Shown here: in pieces, positions 18,478 through 27,513 of the stretch | Layout: each line of letters starts with the position of its first letter | Numbering within the stretch: the first letter of the stretch is position 1 | Origin: DYJK01 sp040755055 | GTDB taxonomy: Bacteria > Bacteroidota > Ignavibacteria > Ignavibacteriales > Melioribacteraceae | NCBI GenBank assembly: GCA_040755055.1 | Contig: JBFMBS010000015.1 | Location: 36,021 to 100,020, forward strand | Direction: 5' to 3' | DNA length: 64,000 nucleotides | Made by a program: the position numbers and the translations under genes | Notes under the pieces: model-generated | What the model saw: only the letters and a program-made list of their open reading frames with translations | Database searches by the model: none | Told to the model about the DNA's origin: nothing

Positions 18478-19065
18478 ATGATCGGTTACCTAAAAGGAAA
18501 AATAATTTCGAAAAAACCAACCAAAATCATTTTAGATGTTAACGGTGTCGGCTACCTTGTAAATATATCAATCAGCACGTTCGAAAAAATAGGTGATAAA
18601 GAAGAAGTATCGCTCTACACTTACCTTGCAGTAAAAGATGATGCACTCGACTTGTACGGTTTCTATTCGATGGATGAAAAAGAAATGTTTGAACTTCTAA
18701 TAAGTGTAAGTGGCATTGGTCCCAAAACCGCACAAAGCATTTTATCGGGCATACAAATAAGCGATTTGAAAGAAGCGCTAAAAACCGGGAACATTGCACG
18801 TATAATTTCCGTACCCGGCATCGGCAGAAAAACAGCCGAGCGTATGATGGTTGAACTACGCGACAAAGTTGAATCTCTTGCCGAAGTCGGCGAAGAATAT
18901 AGAGCCGGCACTTCTGGAGTGCGGAGTGATGCGATCACAGCTTTGGTTAATCTTGGCTACAATCAAAAAATTGCCGAACGAATTGTTAGGGCTGTTTTGG
19001 ATCGTAATCCTGATATTGCAATAGAAGATTTAATTAAGGAAGCTTTGGCCGGACTGAATAAATAG
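18478..19065 (+). CDS. ruvA: Holliday junction DNA helicase subunit RuvA
   Basis: A 195-residue RuvA. The N-terminal OB domain begins MIGYLKGKI; two helix-hairpin-helix motifs follow (ISVSGIGPKTAQSIL and ISVPGIGRKTAERM), then a short linker and the C-terminal domain III (AITALVNLGYNQ...) that contacts RuvB. Family knowledge: RuvA tetramers hold the four-way junction for RuvB. The last 32 bases overlap, tail to tail, the end of the minus-strand asparagine-synthetase-like gene. Confidence 0.95.
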   Translation: MIGYLKGKIISKKPTKIILDVNGVGYLVNISISTFEKIGDKEEVSLYTYLAVKDDALDLYGFYSMDEKEMFELLISVSGIGPKTAQSILSGIQISDLKEALKTGNIARIISVPGIGRKTAERMMVELRDKVESLAEVGEEYRAGTSGVRSDAITALVNLGYNQKIAERIVRAVLDRNPDIAIEDLIKEALAGLNK

Positions 19066-20788
19066 ATTGACGGAATATTTCAAACGATAAAAACCAGTCA
19101 AGTTCTTGTGCCGCATTAACACTTCCAGATTTATAATCACTATAGATTTTTTGAATATTCTTGTAATTGTAAAATGAACATTCTTTCACCGGTTTTGAGT
19201 GCACAATATCATTCACATATTCCTTGATATGCGATAGAAAAAATTGAGATTGATTTACTTGATGATTATGCCCGTTAAGTTTATTTGAAACTAGACTCCA
19301 CAATCGTGCTTGAAAAGTATTAAGAAAGTACGGATGGGTAGTAGAACCCTTTACCAGTTCGTATTTAGATAGTTTACGATTATTGTCATTAATAATTTTT
19401 TTGAATAAACGGCCATCCTTTCTTAATTCTAACAGAACGGCACTTAAGGATTGTAAAAGAGAAAATTGCGCAAAAGGCATGAATGACGTCACAAAGGAAT
19501 CAATTCTTGATTGCTCGTGTCCATAATAATTTGGTAAACGTGTTTTAACTGCAAAAATATCAAGCCAGTTCTCAATTCCAATTGCAGTAATTGAAGGGAT
19601 TTCCCCATAAATATTTTCTAATTGTTCTTTACAGCCATTCAACATTATTTGTTTAATTTCTTCGTTGAAAATATCTGCACGGTGAATCGTTAGATGAGGT
19701 AATATTTCATTTAAATTTTTGTTGTGCAGAGACCCTTTCCCTTTTATAAGTAGCCGGTAGAAGAATTCTCTTCGCCAAAGTTCGCCAAATCCGCCGTCAA
19801 TAATTATAGTGTTGTTATAACCTTCGAGCAGTTTATAATTGTTTAGTTGCAGAATGCCGGAGGCGGCGCCATTCACAATTGTTTCGTTGGTATAATCTGT
19901 TAACTCATCAATGCATTCTTGAACCGTGGGGAGCTGCCGGTTAATATTGTAATGATTGATTCCGAAATCCTTGACAATCCTATTGGCAACAATAAAATCG
20001 GGATGATCACTGCTTCCGAAGGTGTGAGTTTCCCATGTTTTATTAGAAAAGTTCTTCAGCATGTAAGATAGGATTACACGCGAATCTAATCCACCGGAAA
20101 GACTTAGAGCGGTTTTAAAATTATTTTTTAACGGTGCACCGATGAATTTTTCTAACTTTTCAGAGAAGGGTGTAATGTTGTGAGTTGAATTATCGGGCGT
20201 CAATGGAAAATTACCCTTTTCAGTTTTGCATTCAAGTGAAAGCAAATTTATTTTAGTTGTTGAACCGGCGACAACACGAGTAATATTATCGAGAACACTG
20301 TTAGTAGAAATTTGATTAAACAAAAGCCATCTGCTGCCGAACTCGCTGAAATTAATTTCGGTATCTACAGATTGTGACAGCCAATCAACCCGTGTCGAGA
20401 ATATTATTTTACCGTCAAGGAACGAAAAATAAATATCTCTCAAGCCAAGCCGGTCAGTAGTAATTTCGAAATTTGTTTCGTTCCATTTGAGAATAAGATA
20501 GTGTCCCTCTAATCGATCAGAAAACCCGGGGTTAACTAATAAACCACCCCACGAAGAATCGTTCAAGATTTTCAGACCATTATCCGAGTTAACGATTCCA
20601 AACCCGATTACAAGCCAGTCATTATTTAAGTTATCGGAATTTTTGTTATAGAAGATATTTTTTTCATTACCGCCGGTACAAACACATATCCTTTCATTCG
20701 AAAAAATTTTTAAAGCTTGTTTTCTAATTTCTTCGGGTAAACGATAAGTATATTTACCGGGATGTATTATTCCGTAGATCCAGCTCAT
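19034..20788 (-). CDS. Asparagine-synthetase-like protein without the catalytic cysteine
   Basis: A 584-residue homologue of class B asparagine synthetases. The synthetase half has the PP-loop LSLSGGLDSRV (about residue 230). The N-terminal half keeps the glutaminase fold (SDRLEGHYLIL, DRLGLRDIYFS), but the protein starts MSWIYGI in place of the Met-Cys-Gly start whose cysteine does the glutamine cleavage. I infer that it cannot use glutamine and either uses ammonia or catalyses a different amide- or lactam-forming reaction, as in lasso-peptide and beta-lactam enzymes. No precursor peptide gene is visible. Its end overlaps ruvA by 32 bases. Confidence 0.85.
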   Translation of the reverse strand: MSWIYGIIHPGKYTYRLPEEIRKQALKIFSNERICVCTGGNEKNIFYNKNSDNLNNDWLVIGFGIVNSDNGLKILNDSSWGGLLVNPGFSDRLEGHYLILKWNETNFEITTDRLGLRDIYFSFLDGKIIFSTRVDWLSQSVDTEINFSEFGSRWLLFNQISTNSVLDNITRVVAGSTTKINLLSLECKTEKGNFPLTPDNSTHNITPFSEKLEKFIGAPLKNNFKTALSLSGGLDSRVILSYMLKNFSNKTWETHTFGSSDHPDFIVANRIVKDFGINHYNINRQLPTVQECIDELTDYTNETIVNGAASGILQLNNYKLLEGYNNTIIIDGGFGELWRREFFYRLLIKGKGSLHNKNLNEILPHLTIHRADIFNEEIKQIMLNGCKEQLENIYGEIPSITAIGIENWLDIFAVKTRLPNYYGHEQSRIDSFVTSFMPFAQFSLLQSLSAVLLELRKDGRLFKKIINDNNRKLSKYELVKGSTTHPYFLNTFQARLWSLVSNKLNGHNHQVNQSQFFLSHIKEYVNDIVHSKPVKECSFYNYKNIQKIYSDYKSGSVNAAQELDWFLSFEIFRQSIYSVRPKLP

Positions 20789-20871
20789 AAGTACTAATGT
20801 GAGTAATAGATGTTATTAATATGAAAAAAATAGCGGAGGTATGAAAGGCAAAAATATTTGTGTCTCTTCAC

Positions 20872-20905
20872 CTCTGCGGTATCCGCCGCGGCGAACACCG
20901 CAGAG
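20872..20905. terminator. CTCTGCGGT/ACCGCAGAG hairpin repeat
   Basis: Perfect nine-base arms (20872-20880 and 20897-20905) lie between the end of blaR1 and the start of the downstream asparagine-synthetase-like gene. It can end the blaI-blaR1 transcript and belongs to the class of CCTCTGCGG intergenic repeats. Confidence 0.6.
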
Positions 20906-20921
20906 ATATGGAAACATAGGG

Positions 20922-22940
20922 TTAATCGTTAATTATAATTTTGTGTTTGCCTTCTAATTTTTTACCGGTGATTTTTTCATGCATCTCTAAATATTTCTTG
21001 TGAAGTTCATGCGATAATTTTTCGCCATTTACTTCCATCTTCTTTTCGGAAAGATAAAACTGATCAATATCATCACCATCTTTAACTATTCCGTCTTTAA
21101 CTAATTCATCTTTGGCTTCGCGCATAAAATCACCAAACTTTCTCATTTCTTCGCCGAAGTTTTTCATATTATCCTTGAATCCGTCCATATCCCATTTATG
21201 CTCTTTCATATTTTCCCGAAATTCTTCCATGTTGGCTTTAAATTCATCTTGCCATTCATCCCATTCTTCATCGTTAAAGAGGATTGGTGGAATAGGCGGA
21301 ATATTGATTGGTGGAATATGAATAGGAGGTATATGTATTGGTGGTACCGGCGGAACATGAAATGATCTGTCTGCAAATTCATCACCTAATTCTTCGTGGA
21401 GTTCGCGCATGGCTTCATGAAGTTCAGACATATCGGGTGCCGGTATATCGAAATCAAAATCAAAGTCGAAATCATTATCCCACGAGTGGGATTCTGCTCT
21501 GTAATCACGTAATTTATCTTTATAATCTTTTAACTTTTCCGAATAATCTTTGAGAAGCTCTTTATATTCTTTCCTTTTATCGCGGTATTCTTTTAACAGA
21601 GAATCATACTCATCGACTCTATTTTGAACTTTATCTTCGTATTTATTCAATTCATTTTTCGGAATTTTGTCACCGTCAACATAAAGCTCTTCTAATTTTC
21701 CATCGTTTATTTTAGCTTTATATTTTTTTCTATTCTCGCCCTCGCCTTCATAAAACTTGAGAGTGCGTTTACCTTTTTTAAAACTTGTTGTATCCGCTAA
21801 TGACGGAGAATTATTATCCAGGTTAGTGAACCCTTCATTAAGGTAAGTAAACGGGTTTGCCAATCCGACTTTTGTTACGTTTTTGTTCTTAGATGCATAG
21901 GATGAAGGCGAGTAAATTGCAACTACCGCTATTGCAGCAATAACAAGAGAAAAAGCGGCGAACTTTATTCCATACGAAAGTTTATTCTTATTACCGTTCA
22001 TTCTTTTTATCCTCCTAAATAATTGATTTTCATTTCCAACTGCGGCAAGCGCAAACAAAGCACCGTTAGTTTTGAGCTGCTGAATATTGTAAAGTGCTTT
22101 TGAGTATGTTAACGAATCGTCGCATATATCTAGTGTAATATCATCGCAGCAGTCTTCGCGTTCTGAACGGATGACCGAAGAGATCCACCATGCTGCCGGG
22201 TGATAAAACAAAATTGTTTCTGCTAAAGTTTGTAATAAGTTGACAAGGAAATCGTAACGTTTGATATGAGCAAGTTCGTGGATGATTATTGATTCCACCT
22301 GGTTTTGCGGAAGTCCGCTTATCATTCCAATCGGTAACAATATTACCGGTTTCAAATAACCAATGGCAACCGGTACTTTGACTTTTACGGACTCAAATAT
22401 TTTAACGTGCGATTTTATTTTTAATCGTTTTGTAAATCGATCTACACTTTCAATCCATTTAGGTGAAAGCGGATGAATGTTTTTTGTACGAAGTCGTTCT
22501 ATATATATTAATCCGCCGATGAATCGTAGCGAAAAGATCACTAAACCAAAGAACCAGGCAGTTACAATTAACGGAAGGTTGTCCGAAAACAGATTTTCAA
22601 TTTTTTCGATTAAGCTTTGAGTCGAAGGAGAGCTTTCTAAATTGTTAATTGTGCTTACCGCAAAATTAGTTAATGGCTGTGTAAAATTATTTATAGACGG
22701 TGCTGCTAAATTACCGCCAGGTTGATATACTTTTGAAAAAGTTGCAATTGAAGCAAACAGCAATAGAGTTAATGCACCAACAGAAAGATTATATCGGAAT
22801 GCAGAACTTCTTTTGCCCGAAAGAAGGAGAGTAACGCCAAGCACTAAAGAAATAATTACTCCTTGCCAAATGGAGTGAAATATTGTCCAGCCAATGGCTG
22901 TTATTATTTCTTGCGGAATTATTTGGTAAATAAAATCCAT
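20922..22940 (-). CDS. BlaR1/MecR1-type M56 metallopeptidase sensor with repeat-rich C-terminus
   Basis: A 672-residue protein. The membrane half (about 1-340) has four or so hydrophobic segments and the gluzincin site HELAHIKRYD (HExxH) on the cytoplasmic side. Instead of the penicillin-binding domain of true BlaR1, the C-terminal half is a charged coiled coil (repeats of K-x-Y-K/R-D-K-L), a DFDFDFDFD tract and a proline repeat built on PPIHI. I infer that it senses envelope stress rather than beta-lactams and, when triggered, cleaves the partner repressor. Its ATG overlaps the blaI stop (TAATG). Confidence 0.9.
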   Translation of the reverse strand: MDFIYQIIPQEIITAIGWTIFHSIWQGVIISLVLGVTLLLSGKRSSAFRYNLSVGALTLLLFASIATFSKVYQPGGNLAAPSINNFTQPLTNFAVSTINNLESSPSTQSLIEKIENLFSDNLPLIVTAWFFGLVIFSLRFIGGLIYIERLRTKNIHPLSPKWIESVDRFTKRLKIKSHVKIFESVKVKVPVAIGYLKPVILLPIGMISGLPQNQVESIIIHELAHIKRYDFLVNLLQTLAETILFYHPAAWWISSVIRSEREDCCDDITLDICDDSLTYSKALYNIQQLKTNGALFALAAVGNENQLFRRIKRMNGNKNKLSYGIKFAAFSLVIAAIAVVAIYSPSSYASKNKNVTKVGLANPFTYLNEGFTNLDNNSPSLADTTSFKKGKRTLKFYEGEGENRKKYKAKINDGKLEELYVDGDKIPKNELNKYEDKVQNRVDEYDSLLKEYRDKRKEYKELLKDYSEKLKDYKDKLRDYRAESHSWDNDFDFDFDFDIPAPDMSELHEAMRELHEELGDEFADRSFHVPPVPPIHIPPIHIPPINIPPIPPILFNDEEWDEWQDEFKANMEEFRENMKEHKWDMDGFKDNMKNFGEEMRKFGDFMREAKDELVKDGIVKDGDDIDQFYLSEKKMEVNGEKLSHELHKKYLEMHEKITGKKLEGKHKIIIND

Positions 22941-23326
22941 TATTCACCCTTTTCAAGTTTGTTTAAATAATCACGGATTTTTTTCAGATCGTCTTTCGAT
23001 GTATTTGAATTACCCAGCGCTTGCATAACAAGATTTGCAGCCGAGCCGCTGAAAGCAGTTTCCAATAGCTTATCAAGCAAAACTTTTTGAATATCGTTTT
23101 GATTTATCGCTGCGCTGTAGATATGACTTCTTTCGTCTTCGTTTCGTTGCACCAATCCTTTTTCGTTCATTATCTGCATGAACTTTAACGTGGTTGTGTA
23201 GCCGACTTCTTTTTTCTCATTCAGTATTTCATTAACAGTTTTAACTGTTGATGCGCCGTTCTGCCACAAGATTTGAAGTATTTCTAATTCGGCATCCGTT
23301 GGTTTGGGTAACTGCTTCTTTGCCAT
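22940..23326 (-). CDS. BlaI/MecI-family transcriptional repressor
   Basis: A 128-residue winged-helix repressor. The N-terminal PTDAELEILQILWQNGASTV is the first part of the BlaI DNA-binding domain; the C-terminal half is the dimerisation region. Family knowledge: BlaI dimers block their own operon and are inactivated by the M56 protease encoded next to them. Two near-identical palindromes lie 38-78 bases upstream of the start and are the likely operators. The gene's stop overlaps the blaR1 start by one base. Confidence 0.93.
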   Translation of the reverse strand: MAKKQLPKPTDAELEILQILWQNGASTVKTVNEILNEKKEVGYTTTLKFMQIMNEKGLVQRNEDERSHIYSAAINQNDIQKVLLDKLLETAFSGSAANLVMQALGNSNTSKDDLKKIRDYLNKLEKGE

Positions 23327-23363
23327 AATTTCTCCATTTACTGAAAGTTGAGACGCTCTTGAT

Positions 23364-23404
23364 TACGAAAAGTTTCGTAGTTAATATATACGAAAAGCTT
23401 CGTA
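23364..23404. promoter_or_regulatory. Two palindromic operators for the BlaI-like repressor
   Basis: TACGAAAAGTTTCGTA (23364-23379) has perfect seven-base arms and TACGAAAAGCTTCGTA (23389-23404) perfect six-base arms. Their centres are 25 bases apart, about 2.4 turns, so two dimers could sit on a similar face. They lie directly upstream of the blaI start at 23326, matching the normal place of BlaI operators. Assignment to this repressor is inference from position. Confidence 0.85.
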
Positions 23405-23440
23405 GAGTAAAGAGAAAAATTTGGAACCGGGGAAGTAGAA

Positions 23441-23466
23441 CTTACCCGCCATCAGTTTGGCGGGTG
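23441..23466. repeat. Left flanking palindromic repeat of the defence island
   Basis: ACCCGCC and GGCGGGT form seven-base arms. The 26-base unit is an imperfect inverted copy (about 21 of 26 bases) of the unit at 28708-28733, on the other side of the defence genes. Confidence 0.7.
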
Positions 23467-23524
23467 GAGAAGGTATAATTAAGAATTTAAGCTGGTTTTA
23501 TGATATACTGAATTGGCAATGTCA

Positions 23525-24073
23525 TTAAAAAATACTTTCAAGGCAGAAACATGTTAGCTCACCTACTTTATCCCATTCTTTGCAAACCTCTGGATTTTTA
23601 CAGTTAACGCATAGACTGTGAAGTTCAGTCGTTGAAACTTCCAGCGTTCCTTTAACAGTATGTAATTCGTATAACTCTTTTAAGTATTTACCGGCCACAA
23701 GTCGATGGAGTTTGTCTTTTTCTTTCAATCCCAGCCATTCAAAAATTCCTTTACCACTGCGAGAGTTATTACACGTTTGGCAAGAGAGCACTAAATTATC
23801 AGCTGAATCCGAACCGCCACGTGATTTTGGTATTAAATGATCTGTTTGAAGATTTTCAGTTGCATTACAAAAGACACAAACTTTAGGAAGTTCTTGCTCA
23901 CGCTGCCATTCTCTAATTGTGCCAGACATGGTGATTGAACCGCTTTTTAATTCTTTGAATTTGTTAGTGACAAAGCCGTATTGTATCTGTCCCTGAAATG
24001 CTGAACGTGACATTAGTTTAGCATATTCATATAGTAGTTCTTCGCGGATAGATTTTACGTATTTGGGAGGCAT
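23525..24073 (-). CDS. HNH endonuclease domain protein, third gene of the Gabija-type operon
   Basis: A 182-residue protein. The HNH nuclease domain is clear: Cys 66 and Cys 69 (CVFC), the catalytic DHL (Asp 78, His 79), Asn 93 (ADNLVLSC) and the second zinc pair Cys 98 and Cys 101 with CNNSRSGKG. The C-terminus holds another cysteine cluster (CVNCKNPEVC...CFC), perhaps a second metal site. The start lies 19 bases inside the helicase gene, giving translational coupling. I infer that it is an added effector or regulator for the GajAB-like pair; classic Gabija has only two genes. Confidence 0.85.
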   Translation of the reverse strand: MPPKYVKSIREELLYEYAKLMSRSAFQGQIQYGFVTNKFKELKSGSITMSGTIREWQREQELPKVCVFCNATENLQTDHLIPKSRGGSDSADNLVLSCQTCNNSRSGKGIFEWLGLKEKDKLHRLVAGKYLKELYELHTVKGTLEVSTTELHSLCVNCKNPEVCKEWDKVGELTCFCLESIF

Positions 24074-25605
24074 AAAATATCCAACGCTTTTAGTTTTTGT
24101 TTTAATTCTTCATCTATTTTTTCTAAACATGCAATACACAACATATCTCTTGCACGGCTAAAGGCTACATATCCAAGTCTATAATCATCATCCATCTCAG
24201 AATTTGCTTTTTCGAAATCTAACCATTTTTTCAACTCATTTTGACTATAAGCAATTACTAAAACTGAAGTTGCTTCAAGCCCCTTAGAGCTATGAATCGA
24301 AGAGTAAAGTATGCCGGTATCAACTCGACTGGAATAAGATGGTGATAAAAGCTCTTGTAAAGGAATTTCAAATTGAATAGAGTTGTCTCTTAAATCATGT
24401 GAATAAGGAAAAGCACGTCTTAATACATCTTTTATACATTCAACTTGTTTTTTAGGCTGAGTCAATTTTTTCTCTTTTAATTTTCTAATGACGTAAAAAC
24501 AAAATGCCCGGAATCTTAGTTCTTCATGTATGCTGTTATCTAATAACACATTCTTTTTCTCGCAAATATATCCCTGAATACATCGTGATATTTCCTGAAG
24601 ATGGCTGGTGAGTTTATAGTTACCTTTTTCGAATTTTATAAAAGAATTAGATATCAATGTTTTATAAAGAATCTGTAATTTTTTAAGTCTTGAATCTGAT
24701 TTTGGCCATTCGCTAGTAAGTATCAGATTCTTGAAAATTCTCTTTCCACTTTTATTAGTACTATGAATTTCTTCGAGTTTATTTCTATCACAAATTTTGG
24801 AGTAAGTGCTAAGTATTTCTGCGTCATCAAAATTTTCTATGAAATATATTGGTATATCATTAGTTGGTTTTTCTGATTGTTTATATTGGTTATCCAATAT
24901 AAAATTATTAATTAGCTTAATTATTTCACCACTTGAACGATAATTAACATTAAGAATATTTACAGGATACTTTTTCCTAAGTTGCTGTAATGGAGTATTA
25001 TCAAACTTGTTGGTGGTAATTTGTTTATTAGTAATCTTTTTAGTTTTTCTTCTAAAGGCATAGATATACTGTAAAGGATCGCCGATTATAAAAATATTAG
25101 TCCTTTTTAATTTGTTTATTATCTTATTAGTATTGTTGCTAGTATCTTGATATTCATCAACAAATAAATATTGAATACGATTACTTATTGATCTTGAAAT
25201 TCCATCTTTTCTTATTATTTCATTTGCAAGAATAATAATTTTATCATAGGTAATAATACCAGTTTGAGAAAGTTTATTTTGAATTGCATTTCGTTCTTGA
25301 CTATTGACCACATTAATATTATCGACATAAAATTTATCTAAAATTGTTAATCTTAATATATGTCCATAAGGTTCGATGAAAAATCTAATTAAAAAACTAT
25401 GAATTGTACCTATGAATATATTTGGAGTGATTTTTATTTCTTTGAAAATCCTATTGCGTAATTCTTCTGTTGCTGCATTGGTATATGTTATTACTACACA
25501 AAATTTATGATTTTCTAAATCAGAGAGGCAGCTTAAAACTTGATCTTTAAGATCATGTGTTTTCCCAGTCCCGGGTCCAGCTATTGTAATTTTAAAATTT
25601 TCCAC
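24055..25605 (-). CDS. gajB: UvrD/Rep-like helicase, GajB homologue of Gabija defence
   Basis: A 516-residue superfamily 1 helicase, the usual GajB size and much shorter than UvrD. Motifs: Walker A AGPGTGKTHD (9-18), motif Ia (VITYTNAATEEL), motif II VDEYQDTS (149-156), motif III GDPLQYIYAFRR (175-186), motif IV region VNYRSSGEI, motif V SSIHSSKGLEA and motif VI YVAFSRARDML. Family knowledge: GajB binds ends or products made by GajA and, with it, drives abortive protection against phage. It starts ten bases after gajA and overlaps the HNH gene. Confidence 0.88.
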   Translation of the reverse strand: MENFKITIAGPGTGKTHDLKDQVLSCLSDLENHKFCVVITYTNAATEELRNRIFKEIKITPNIFIGTIHSFLIRFFIEPYGHILRLTILDKFYVDNINVVNSQERNAIQNKLSQTGIITYDKIIILANEIIRKDGISRSISNRIQYLFVDEYQDTSNNTNKIINKLKRTNIFIIGDPLQYIYAFRRKTKKITNKQITTNKFDNTPLQQLRKKYPVNILNVNYRSSGEIIKLINNFILDNQYKQSEKPTNDIPIYFIENFDDAEILSTYSKICDRNKLEEIHSTNKSGKRIFKNLILTSEWPKSDSRLKKLQILYKTLISNSFIKFEKGNYKLTSHLQEISRCIQGYICEKKNVLLDNSIHEELRFRAFCFYVIRKLKEKKLTQPKKQVECIKDVLRRAFPYSHDLRDNSIQFEIPLQELLSPSYSSRVDTGILYSSIHSSKGLEATSVLVIAYSQNELKKWLDFEKANSEMDDDYRLGYVAFSRARDMLCIACLEKIDEELKQKLKALDILCLPNT

Positions 25606-25615
25606 TTTTTATAAA

Positions 25616-27481
25616 TTATTCTAATAAGAATCTAAATCCTTCCTCGATATACATTGGTATTTTGAATTCATCGATAATGTTTTGATTATTTTGTAGTATC
25701 TTTAATAAATTAATTGCAAACTCAGCTTTATAATCTTGTTTGTAATTTCTATTTCTATAATAAATGACTTTATAAAAATTTTCTATGTCTAATTCATTTT
25801 CACCCGAAGAGTTTTTCAAATTGCTACCTTTATTTTTTCTTGTTGCAACCAAAGCATCAAGAAGCAATCGTTTTCCGGCGCCATCTCGATTAAAAAATAT
25901 TACGTCTTTTTCAAATGTGCTTTCTTGAGATACTTTAATATTTATTTTATTGTTGCTTTCATAAGCTCGAATAAGGGTTTTTGCTCTATGTGCGGTGGTT
26001 TTATCAGAATCACTATCAGTCAAAACCAAACATTTAATAAAATAACCCCTCTTGATTATCCTTAAGAAATGTTCGAATGCCACACCATTCACATTAACAA
26101 GTGAAATTCCATACTGTTCTAAAGTTTTACCTTCTTTGTTATATTTAGAAAAAAAGAAAGGGACTAATATTTGTTCGGCAATACCTTCAATTAAAATTAT
26201 TTTTCTAGCAAAAAACATTGTGGATTTTGTAGCATCAAGAAATTTTATCATGTATTCTTTAGAATCTTGAGGTAAATTTTTTAGATAATATGACTTTATG
26301 TTTTGATCCTCTATGTCGTTGTATAAAACAATAATGTTATCAAGTTGTAGTTGCGAAGTTATATGTGTCGAATGTGATGTGATAATTATTTGCGCCTCTT
26401 CATTGCTTTCATCCTTAATATTCCTTGAAAGATGAATCTGCAAATGTGGGTGTAAATGAGCTTCCGGTTCCTCAATTGTAATCAAACGATAATATACATC
26501 CTTTTTTTCTTTTATATTTTTTCCGTTTTTCTTATTTGTAATTTGTGATAATAATAGTGCTATAAATAATAAGTTGTTTCTACCGAGTCCATTTCTTTCA
26601 ATGCTAATAGGTTCAGTGCCGTAGAATAAATTTATTCGTTTCAATATTTCACTTGTGTCTATACCAGTAAAGTCAAATTTTATATTATTATCGGAACCTT
26701 CAATAGATATTTTTTGGAGGTACTCTCTAATTTCTTCAGAAATGTTTTTAAATTCAGACTTATTAATTGTTTTCTGTAATTCTTTAAGTTTATCCTTGAT
26801 GTCGGGAATTTTATTTTCTGTTTTGTTCCTTAGAATTTTATAGAGTAGTGAATTTGTTCTACCAGCCAGTAAATTTGTTTTTGGCTCACGCATTGCATCA
26901 AGAAATTCCATCTTTAACAAATTCAACCAATAATAATCAATACGTCTTTCTGTATAATCTCCACCATATATAATGTAACTATAATATCTGATTGGAAAAT
27001 CTACAAATTGTTCTTTAGTTTCATCATCAAGTTCGGACATTTCTTTTTTAGTTTTATCAAACCATTCGTTTAATTCTTTCAATCTGTTTGCTGAAAAAAC
27101 ATAAGTAATCTTTGCTTTATTCTTTTTAATATCACTATTCCAGCTGCCGGTTAACCAATCGCCAACTATAGCTTCTTGGGCTTCTGTAAAGTCTGAGAGT
27201 TGTATTTCGATTTTTACTTCAGGAAATTTTATTTTTTCAAAATTATTTTCAATAACAAGTTGCCTTTTGAAATTAATTACCGCGGCATAATTTATATCAT
27301 CTAATTCAAGGATTCTTTTCTGTAAAAAAGTTATATCTGGCGTGAGAATTAAAGAAATTGCGTTCAATAGATTTGTTTTACCAATGTTATTTTCTCCAAC
27401 AATAACATTAAATTGTTGCAATTCGACCTCAAAATTTCTAAAGTTGCGATAATTCTGTATGCTTACTTTTTCGATTACCAT
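25616..27481 (-). CDS. gajA: OLD-family ATP-dependent endonuclease, GajA homologue of Gabija defence
   Basis: A 621-residue protein with the OLD layout. The ABC-type ATPase domain has Walker A GENNIGKT (29-36), the signature-like ISIERNGLGRNNL (about 292-304), Walker B ITIEEPEAHLHP (334-345) and the His switch TSHSTH (368-373). The Toprim nuclease domain follows, with Glu 432 (ILIEGIAEQ) and the acidic pair in LTDSDSD (Asp 489, 491). Adjacent to a UvrD-like helicase this is a class 2 OLD, that is GajA. Family knowledge: GajA nicks DNA and is held off by normal nucleotide pools. Confidence 0.9.
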   Translation of the reverse strand: MVIEKVSIQNYRNFRNFEVELQQFNVIVGENNIGKTNLLNAISLILTPDITFLQKRILELDDINYAAVINFKRQLVIENNFEKIKFPEVKIEIQLSDFTEAQEAIVGDWLTGSWNSDIKKNKAKITYVFSANRLKELNEWFDKTKKEMSELDDETKEQFVDFPIRYYSYIIYGGDYTERRIDYYWLNLLKMEFLDAMREPKTNLLAGRTNSLLYKILRNKTENKIPDIKDKLKELQKTINKSEFKNISEEIREYLQKISIEGSDNNIKFDFTGIDTSEILKRINLFYGTEPISIERNGLGRNNLLFIALLLSQITNKKNGKNIKEKKDVYYRLITIEEPEAHLHPHLQIHLSRNIKDESNEEAQIIITSHSTHITSQLQLDNIIVLYNDIEDQNIKSYYLKNLPQDSKEYMIKFLDATKSTMFFARKIILIEGIAEQILVPFFFSKYNKEGKTLEQYGISLVNVNGVAFEHFLRIIKRGYFIKCLVLTDSDSDKTTAHRAKTLIRAYESNNKINIKVSQESTFEKDVIFFNRDGAGKRLLLDALVATRKNKGSNLKNSSGENELDIENFYKVIYYRNRNYKQDYKAEFAINLLKILQNNQNIIDEFKIPMYIEEGFRFLLE

Positions 27482-27513
27482 AATATTATCCTAATATTAT
27501 TCAGTTAATTAGG

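Noticed and set aside
20922..23326. A beta-lactam resistance locus (blaI-blaR1)
   Set aside because: The sensor lacks a penicillin-binding domain and no beta-lactamase or PBP gene is nearby.
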